A stretch of DNA of 57,885 bases from Acidimicrobiia bacterium. Lineage in GTDB: Bacteria > Acidobacteriota > Vicinamibacteria > Vicinamibacterales > CAVVIG01. The stretch lies in contig VFZL01000024.1 of the NCBI GenBank assembly GCA_016871175.1, positions 1 to 57,885 of the forward strand, in the 5' to 3' direction. Under the pieces are notes generated by a model. The model did not search any database. It had not been told where the DNA came from and saw nothing but the letters and a program-made list of their open reading frames with translations. Below are positions 52,760-57,885 of this stretch, in pieces; position 1 is the first letter of the stretch, and every line of letters starts with the position of its first letter. The position numbers and the translations under genes are program-made.

Positions 52760-53238
52760 AGCGCGTCCACTGGCTGTGCTTCGCAGTCTTGATGGCGTGC
52801 TGCTCGCCGAAGCAAGTGCCGCCCGAGTCACCCCCGCCGCGAAGCTCGTCATCCGGCACACCGTCGACCCAACCGCCACAGGCTGTGCCGGGCGCGAGCC
52901 AGCCGGTTGCGGCCGAGCGCGACGCCGCGCCGGAAGGCTCCGCAGCTTCGGCGTCGAAAGGACAAGTTGTGCCGACCACGGTCGCCAAGGAAGGCACCCC
53001 CGGCGAGTGGTCGGGCATCGTGAAGGTCGGGATGATGGCGATTGGTGGAGAGACCACCGGAATCACCCTCACAACCGACACGGCCGTGTACGAAATGCTC
53101 GCGACAGGAACGGAGCTCGGCATTTTGGCGGACTCGAGCGGACAGCGCGTTGCGGTCCGCGGGCGCCTACGCGAGATATCGGGCGTCGAGCTGCGAAAAC
53201 GCCGAATCATTGACGTCCAAGAGATCGTTCGACGCTGA
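52753..53238 (+). CDS. Lipoprotein with OB-fold-like C-terminus
   Basis: The protein has 161 residues from GTG 52753, overlapping the SDR stop by seven bases. A lipobox in LMACC places the acylated Cys near residue 16. A Pro/Ser/Ala-rich linker reaches about residue 80. A compact beta domain (GEWSGIVKVGMMAIGGETTG, RVAVRGRLREISGVE) ends the protein and resembles a small OB-fold, similar in style to the lipoprotein at 36.4 kb. Function is unknown. Confidence 0.7.
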   Translation: MLKRVHWLCFAVLMACCSPKQVPPESPPPRSSSSGTPSTQPPQAVPGASQPVAAERDAAPEGSAASASKGQVVPTTVAKEGTPGEWSGIVKVGMMAIGGETTGITLTTDTAVYEMLATGTELGILADSSGQRVAVRGRLREISGVELRKRRIIDVQEIVRR

Positions 53239-53300
53239 GTTAATTGTCCAGCATTGCCACGTCCAACGTAGGGCCTGACCCGACAACGCCGAGGAGGCCT

Positions 53301-54824
53301 ATGCGCGCTTCTCAAAGAGCCACCTTGTTCCCCTCTGCCATCGCCTTGGCGGGGGCCGTTGCAGCGGCATTTATCGCGGCACTCGGCCGCCCCGTCGAAG
53401 CTCAGGTGGACAACCCCCCGTTCCCAACGATGCCCATCGACTGGGCGGAGGCATTCATCCGAGCGGCTGAAGACAATCTCGAGTACTTGCCGGGTGAGGT
53501 TGTCGTGAAGTTTCGAGACGGCACGTCGCTGGCGGGGCAGCAGCAAGCGCTGGACGCGATTCGCAGCCGGCCGCCGGTGAGCAACCTGCAGCCCCTCGGA
53601 GACGCCTTCCTGCTGAGGGATGTCGCGGAGTGGAACGCACAGATTCTGTCCGCGCAGCTCTCCTCCCAGCCCGAAGTCGAGTACGCCGAACCGAACTACC
53701 TGTATCGCCTGAGCTTCACGCCAAATGATCCGGGTTTCGCCGCCCGCCAGTGGAACCTCACTGCGCTCGACTTGCCGACGGCGTGGGACATCAACGACGG
53801 AGCTGCAAACGTGACCGTTGCCGTCGTGGATTCCGGTGTGACGACCGTCAATCAGACATTCGGGGCTGTGACATGGGAGGGCACGCGCTTTCAGACGTTC
53901 GCCGTGCCGTTCAGCGTGAGCCCCGAGATGTCGTCGAGTCGCTTTGCGTCGCCCCGCGACTTCGTCGGCGGCGGTGACACGACGGTCCTCGACCTTGTGG
54001 GACACGGATCGCACGTCGCCGGGACGATCGCCCAGGAAACGAACAACAACCTGGCGGAGGCGGGCATCGCCTACCGTGCTCGGATCATGCCGTTGAAAGC
54101 GTGCTTCGGCTACTGGGAACTGCAGTTCAGCATGTCCGCCAATGGACGACCCGGCTTTACGCCTCAAGGTGCAGGCGGCTGCGACTCGGCGAGTGTTGCG
54201 GCCGGCATTCGGTACGCCGCGGACAATGGCGCACAGGTGATCAACTTGAGTCTCGGTGGGCCCATCCCGGCGACCGTCTTGAGAGACGCAATCACCTACG
54301 CGGTGGGCCGCGGCGCGTTTGTCGCGATCGCCATGGGCAACGATTTCGAAGCGGGCAATCCGACCACATACCCGGCAGCGTACGCCCAGTCGATCGATGG
54401 CGCGATGGCCGTTGGCTCAGTCGGCCGATCGCTGCGGAGGTCCTACTTCTCCAACACTGGCGCACACATCGAGATCGCCGCTCCTGGCGGCGACATCCGA
54501 GACGGCGGCGCCAGCGGAGTGGTGTGGCAGATGACGATCTTTCCGCCCGATTCCGACACGCGAACCGTGATCTTCCCCCGTTTCGACCGCTACGCCTCGG
54601 TGGGCAATCAAGGCACGTCGATGGCATCGCCCCACATCGCGGGTGTTGCCGCCCTCATCATCAGCCAAGGCGTCAGGAACCCGGCTGCTGTGGAAGCGCT
54701 GATCAAGCGGACAGCGCGGCCCCTCGGCACGTCTGACGCCAGCCGCCCCGGATGGAACAACGATTTCGGCTATGGCCTGATTCAACCCCGTCCTGCGCTC
54801 CGCGGCTTCGGGATCGCGAAGTAG
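53301..54824 (+). CDS. Subtilisin-like S8 serine protease, exported
   Basis: The protein has 507 residues from ATG 53301, just after GAGGAGG, with a signal peptide ending near PVEAQ. An inhibitor/propeptide region (LPGEVVVKFRDGT ... PEVEYAEPNYLYRL) precedes the mature enzyme. The triad is Asp in VAVVDSGV, His in GHGSHVAGT and Ser in GNQGTSMASPHIAG, with the oxyanion Asn in AMGND. It should be secreted and self-activated. A barrel gene begins 11 bases after its stop, which suggests a shared transcript. Confidence 0.93.
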   Translation: MRASQRATLFPSAIALAGAVAAAFIAALGRPVEAQVDNPPFPTMPIDWAEAFIRAAEDNLEYLPGEVVVKFRDGTSLAGQQQALDAIRSRPPVSNLQPLGDAFLLRDVAEWNAQILSAQLSSQPEVEYAEPNYLYRLSFTPNDPGFAARQWNLTALDLPTAWDINDGAANVTVAVVDSGVTTVNQTFGAVTWEGTRFQTFAVPFSVSPEMSSSRFASPRDFVGGGDTTVLDLVGHGSHVAGTIAQETNNNLAEAGIAYRARIMPLKACFGYWELQFSMSANGRPGFTPQGAGGCDSASVAAGIRYAADNGAQVINLSLGGPIPATVLRDAITYAVGRGAFVAIAMGNDFEAGNPTTYPAAYAQSIDGAMAVGSVGRSLRRSYFSNTGAHIEIAAPGGDIRDGGASGVVWQMTIFPPDSDTRTVIFPRFDRYASVGNQGTSMASPHIAGVAALIISQGVRNPAAVEALIKRTARPLGTSDASRPGWNNDFGYGLIQPRPALRGFGIAK

Positions 54825-54835
54825 GGAGGCTCATC

Positions 54836-55486
54836 ATGAACCGCGTAACCCGTGCCTCGTTGATGGTGCTTCTCGTCGCGCTGCTCCTGCCGGTCTCGGC
54901 GCGGGCGCAGTCCACCCAGTCCATCGGGGTGCGAGCGTCGTTCGGCCTGGACTTCAACGCGATGTCGGCGTCAGACAGCTTCAACGCCGTGCTTGGCAGC
55001 TCGCAGCTGAGGGGCTTTGGCGCCGGTGCCGACGTGTTGAACGTGTGGAAGAACGTCTTCGCCCGCGTATCGTTCTCGCGCGCGAAGAAGGAGGGTGAGC
55101 GCGCCGTGGTGTTCAACAACGAAGTGGTTCGAATCGGCGTGCCCATCACCGTCACTTACACGCCCATCGAGATCGGCGGGGGCTGGCAGTTCGCGTCAAT
55201 CGGGGGCGGTCGATTCACGCCGTACGCGGGAGGTGGCCTGTTCCGACTCAGCTACTCCGAGAAGTCGCCCTTCGCTGTCTCCGGTGAGGACGTGAGCTTG
55301 TCGAAGGCGGGTTACCTGATGTTCGGCGGCGTCGAGGTGCCCGTCGCGAAGTATCTCGTAGTCGGCGGCGAAGCCCAGTATCGCAGCGTCTCCGACGCCA
55401 TTGGCACCGACGGCGTGTCACGGGACTTCGCGGAGAAGAACCTCGGAGGATTCACGATGCGTGTGCTCGTCGGGTTTAGGAGATAG
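54836..55486 (+). CDS. Outer-membrane beta-barrel protein
   Basis: The protein has 216 residues from ATG 54836, with GGGAGG upstream and a signal peptide ending SARAQ. The mature part is an alternating strand pattern with Gly/aromatic turns (YTPIEIGGGWQFASIGGG, FTPYAGGGLFRLSYSE) and ends MRVLVGFRR, like a small eight-stranded barrel. The ligand is unknown. It follows the protease gene by 11 bases, and its last 11 bases overlap the 3' end of the convergent metF. Confidence 0.82.
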   Translation: MNRVTRASLMVLLVALLLPVSARAQSTQSIGVRASFGLDFNAMSASDSFNAVLGSSQLRGFGAGADVLNVWKNVFARVSFSRAKKEGERAVVFNNEVVRIGVPITVTYTPIEIGGGWQFASIGGGRFTPYAGGGLFRLSYSEKSPFAVSGEDVSLSKAGYLMFGGVEVPVAKYLVVGGEAQYRSVSDAIGTDGVSRDFAEKNLGGFTMRVLVGFRR

Positions 55487-56348
55487 ACACGCCCGCCGTC
55501 TCCAGAATCAAGGCCAGTGTGCGGTGTGCGCGGCCGACGGGTAGATTGCTGATGTAGAAGTGGCGCGCGCCCGCGTCGAGTAGCGCCCGGACCGTCCGGG
55601 CGCAAATCTCGTCTGCCGTTGCCCCGCGCCCGAACTCTTCGACGAGCCCCTCGATGGGAACCGGCAGGAAGTTCTTCAGGGCGTCGAGCGTCTTGCGATT
55701 GGCGCTGCGGTAGTAGAAGACGCCGAACATCCCAGGAATCGCCAGACCACGGCGGGCCCCCGCGTCGAGGAAGCGTGAGACGGCCGGCAGGTCGTAGTGG
55801 CTGACGACCTGTGTCAAATAGAACTCCCCATGGAACTGCGGATCGGCGAGGAAGTCGATCTGGCGACCCGCGTCCGCATGTGGGTTGGCCCACCCCCCGA
55901 GCGACAGCGCGCGATTGCGCTGGCGGAGCACCTCTCGGAGCTGCCACGCATGGGCGACCACGCGTGGAGTCCCCACGTTCTTGTCTCCGCCCAACACCAC
56001 CAGCGATCGGAACCCGTGCTGATGTGCTCGCTCCGCGTAGGACAGACAGTACTCGAGTGAGTGCTTGGTGGTGAGGAATGGCACGATCCGCTCGCGCGGT
56101 ACGTCGCGGCCGATGTTGATCACGAGATGGCGAAGGTTGTCCTCCTCCTGCGTGCCGACCGCGCTATCCGTCAGGAACACGAATGTGCCGCTCCGCGTCA
56201 GCCGTCGGACGGCATGGTAGGTGTCGATCCAGGCGTCCATGCCTTCGGTCGCCGCCAGCTCAGCCCGGGGAGGGCGCAGTTCGGCGGCGAATACCGGCGT
56301 GTCGGATCGTAGTGCGGTCGGGAGATCGAGCGGAGTCAGTGCAGTCAG
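55476..56348 (-). CDS. metF: Methylenetetrahydrofolate reductase, probable CTG start
   Basis: The only ATG (56240) gives 254 residues and omits the conserved first strand. In-frame upstream sequence reads TPVFAAELRPPRAELAATEG, matching the FEFFPPR segment of MetF with its catalytic Glu (Glu23 when counted from CTG 56348). With the CTG the protein has 290 residues, the normal length. That CTG overlaps the upstream stop as CTGA, mirroring the GTGA overlap between the two upstream genes. No ATG, GTG or TTG occurs in the extension. Other MetF features are FRSLVVLGGDKN and the FAD barrel. It reduces methylene-THF to methyl-THF. The cytochrome b gene in the operon hints at membrane-linked electron supply. 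Confidence 0.8.
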   Translation of the reverse strand: MTALTPLDLPTALRSDTPVFAAELRPPRAELAATEGMDAWIDTYHAVRRLTRSGTFVFLTDSAVGTQEEDNLRHLVINIGRDVPRERIVPFLTTKHSLEYCLSYAERAHQHGFRSLVVLGGDKNVGTPRVVAHAWQLREVLRQRNRALSLGGWANPHADAGRQIDFLADPQFHGEFYLTQVVSHYDLPAVSRFLDAGARRGLAIPGMFGVFYYRSANRKTLDALKNFLPVPIEGLVEEFGRGATADEICARTVRALLDAGARHFYISNLPVGRAHRTLALILETAGVSIS

Positions 56349-56770
56349 GCGAGCCGCTTGTGTGTCTTGATTACTTCGTCGATGAGAAACAGATCGGTCA
56401 GCAGAGCGCGCAGATGGATCGACGCGTTGAGGTTGTCTACCAACTGTGAGCTGATGGCCGGCTGGGCCAACACGAGGCGGACCGCAGCTTGAGCGTCACG
56501 GGCATCGCGCTCGAGCACGTTGATGAATCCGGTGTACGGCGCTGACGATTCGACAGCAAGCTGGTCGACGAATCTCGTGAGGAACGCCGCCAGATCTGAC
56601 AGCGCCCCGTCACATTTTCTCAGATACTCGCGGACTTGCGTGCCAGACCCGCTGCCCTGATCGGTGGGGAGTCCTTGCGCCGCATACGCAAGCATGAACT
56701 CGTAACACTCTTCGATGGCGTCGCAGCGCGAGCTGAGTTCAGCTCGCGCTGCTTCGATAGCTGTGCTCAC
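56345..56770 (-). CDS. Hypothetical helical protein between cytochrome b and metF
   Basis: The protein has 141 residues from GTG 56770, overlapping the cytochrome b stop as GTGA. It appears almost wholly helical and soluble (IEAARAELSSRCDAIEECYE, LSDLAAFLTRFVDQLAVESS), with four Cys residues including RCDAIEEC and KCDGAL. No signal, membrane span or named domain is recognised. The four-base overlap upstream and the CTGA overlap downstream tie its expression to both neighbours. A docking or assembly role for the MetF-cytochrome pair is a guess. Confidence 0.65.
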   Translation of the reverse strand: MSTAIEAARAELSSRCDAIEECYEFMLAYAAQGLPTDQGSGSGTQVREYLRKCDGALSDLAAFLTRFVDQLAVESSAPYTGFINVLERDARDAQAAVRLVLAQPAISSQLVDNLNASIHLRALLTDLFLIDEVIKTHKRLA

Positions 56771-57609
56771 GCGCGCCTCGCCGGCTGCGAGCCGTCCTTG
56801 ACGCTCCAACGACGCGAGTCGTGATGCATCAGGTAATCACGGCGTGTGATTTTCCCGAAGATCATGGACTTGGTGATCCACAACTTCTCGGGTCGCAGCG
56901 CGAAGTACACGTGCGCGATGACCAGCCCGACGAGGCCGACGCCGGCCAGCCCGTGGAGCACGTAGGTGAACCCCCACGTCGTGTCCGAGAAGACGTACGG
57001 GTTGCGGGTGAAGACGGGCGTCCGCACGCGGCTCATCATCAGGATGCCGCTGATCGCCGCGGTGAGACCGACCACCACGATGGCGAGATGATACAACCGG
57101 TTCCCCATCGGGTACTTGGCCGGCTTGGGTGCGCTGACCTCACGACCGAGCTCGCGCATCAGCTCGGCCTTGATCTCCGGGATGTCCTTCGGGCTCACCC
57201 AGATCGACCAGAAGTCGAGGAAGAAGCTCGCGTGGATGATGTGGTAGATGATGGACCCGGTCAGCACCAGGCCCGCCATCCAGTGCCACCACACCCAGGC
57301 GAACTTGACGCCGACGATGGGCAGGAAGGACGTCAACAAGAGGACGAACATCGAGGCGGCCATCACCCAGTGGAACACACGGGCCATGAACGTATGCCGC
57401 TCGATGCGGTCAGGCAGGTGTCGGTTCGCGGCTTCGAGCGCGTCGGTTTCTGCCTCGCTGTACTTATGGTGCGCCGACAGCACCATGTAGCTCGCGTGGG
57501 CCACCAGAAACATGATGCCCGCGAAGAGCGATGCCCACAGCAAGTCCCACGACACGTGCGTGAGGATCTGCTGTCCCCAGGGATTGCGTCCCCACGTCAG
57601 GAAGTCCAT
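56767..57609 (-). CDS. Cytochrome b/b6-type membrane subunit (formate dehydrogenase gamma-like)
   Basis: The start is ATG 57609, seven bases after GGAGG, giving 280 residues. About five membrane spans lie near residues 20-42, 82-104, 115-137, 163-185 and 206-230. Likely haem-b histidines occur in RHTFMARVFHW, YHIIHASFF and TYVLHGLAGV. This resembles the di-haem cytochrome b of formate dehydrogenase or Ni-Fe hydrogenase, which moves electrons between a soluble partner and the quinone pool. A basic C-terminal tail (RRDYLMHHDSRRW) faces the cytoplasm. It heads the operon with the unknown gene and metF. Confidence 0.85.
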   Translation of the reverse strand: MDFLTWGRNPWGQQILTHVSWDLLWASLFAGIMFLVAHASYMVLSAHHKYSEAETDALEAANRHLPDRIERHTFMARVFHWVMAASMFVLLLTSFLPIVGVKFAWVWWHWMAGLVLTGSIIYHIIHASFFLDFWSIWVSPKDIPEIKAELMRELGREVSAPKPAKYPMGNRLYHLAIVVVGLTAAISGILMMSRVRTPVFTRNPYVFSDTTWGFTYVLHGLAGVGLVGLVIAHVYFALRPEKLWITKSMIFGKITRRDYLMHHDSRRWSVKDGSQPARRA

Positions 57610-57637
57610 TGTCACCCCTCCAACAGAATGATCTTTT

Positions 57638-57739
57638 GTCAGTCGTCAGTCGCGAGTCCCGAGTCGCAATTCGCCGGTCCATGACGCCACGGCCGCGTGG
57701 TCGTGACGAGGACTGGCGACCTGTGACTTGCGACTGGCG
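57638..57739. repeat. Degenerate GTCAGTC/GACTGGCG phrase repeats
   Basis: GTCAGTCGTCAGTCGCGAG followed by TCCCGAGTCGC (57638-57669) and GGACTGGCGACCTGTGACTT followed by GCGACTGGCG (about 57709-57739) are short imperfect tandem phrases in the gap between two minus-strand genes. They resemble the GAACC phrase at 51911 in style but not in word. Confidence 0.5.
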
Positions 57740-57748
57740 CGCGGGCGG

Positions 57749-57885
57749 CTACGTCGTGGTCGCCGCCGTGGTGCCGCGGAGCGCGCGCATGACCAGGTTC
57801 CGCATCAGCGGCACCTTGTAGCCGTTGTAGCGCAGCGGCACCGCGCCCTCCACCGCCACCTCGCCGGCCATCTGCGCCGTCTCGT
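57749..57885 (-). CDS. C-terminus of a xanthine-dehydrogenase-type FAD subunit (partial)
   Basis: The last 44 residues run from the window edge to a TAG at 57751-57749 and include VEGAVPLRYNGYKVPLMRNL, the usual ending of the medium FAD subunit of xanthine dehydrogenase/aldehyde oxidoreductase proteins. The 5' part lies outside the window. It is on the same strand as the cytochrome b operon, 139 bases upstream of it. Confidence 0.65.
   Translation of the reverse strand, partial: ETAQMAGEVAVEGAVPLRYNGYKVPLMRNLVMRALRGTTAATTT

Noticed and set aside
1-57885. CRISPR arrays, rRNA and insertion sequences
   Set aside because: No regularly spaced identical repeats, no rRNA-like sequence and no transposase were seen in the window.

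Overview
The window is high-GC bacterial DNA (about two-thirds G+C by eye). Its gene content resembles Acidobacteriota, most likely a Vicinamibacteria-type soil lineage. The pointers are several PQQ dehydrogenases, a DUF1501/DUF1553 pair with planctomycete-type cytochrome c motifs, DUF1080, DUF4382, a VWFA-related secreted protein, and many Tat or Sec signals. The taxonomic call rests on remembered family distributions, not on a search.

Layout. 0-6.1 kb: a calcium-loop repeat protein, a frameshifted outer-membrane barrel, an Arg/Pro-tailed protein, and a regulatory block. The regulatory block holds an NtrC-type regulator broken by one in-frame TAA, an excisionase-like HTH coupled to an orphan kinase dimerisation domain, a strong terminator, and a FliA-type sigma factor. 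6.1-8.0 kb: a mosaic of gene remnants (histidine kinase C-terminus, ABC ATPase core, ABC-2 permease C-terminus, YfhO-like C-terminus). 8.1-32.2 kb: an envelope redox and catabolism region. It carries RidA with two plausible starts, three PQQ dehydrogenases that differ in haem position, a FAD amine oxidase, the DUF1501/DUF1553 pair, a haem c plus two-copper monooxygenase with a secreted partner, an esterase, a squalene-cyclase-fold protein with a haem c motif, a Tat-exported D-threonine-aldolase-like enzyme and a DUF1080 protein. 32.4-49.5 kb: mostly housekeeping and membrane functions (PCYCGC protein, DMT exporter, FabZ-like dehydratase, GAF/SpoIIE phosphatase, glutamine synthetase, DsbD, an isolated NuoG, an M1 peptidase coupled to a Kbl/BioF-type transferase, an aminotransferase). 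49.9-55.5 kb: secreted proteins (VWA, OmpA, subtilase, barrel) around a short-chain dehydrogenase. 55.5-57.9 kb: a tightly overlapping operon of a cytochrome b subunit, an unknown helical protein and methylenetetrahydrofolate reductase. The C-terminus of a xanthine-dehydrogenase-type FAD subunit lies at the edge.

How the genes may work together. The 8-32 kb genes look like a toolkit for oxidising extracellular organic matter: PQQ and copper enzymes oxidise substrates in the periplasm and pass electrons to c-type haems, while esterase, DUF1080 and DUF1549/1553 proteins process polymers. This is inference from family and location. The most unusual items are the haem-bearing cyclase-fold protein, the two-copper monooxygenase/partner pair, and the cytochrome b-unknown-MetF operon, in which MetF's conserved N-terminal strand lies upstream of its only ATG. 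At least five genes carry frameshifts, a stop or truncations, so read support should be checked before treating them as decayed.
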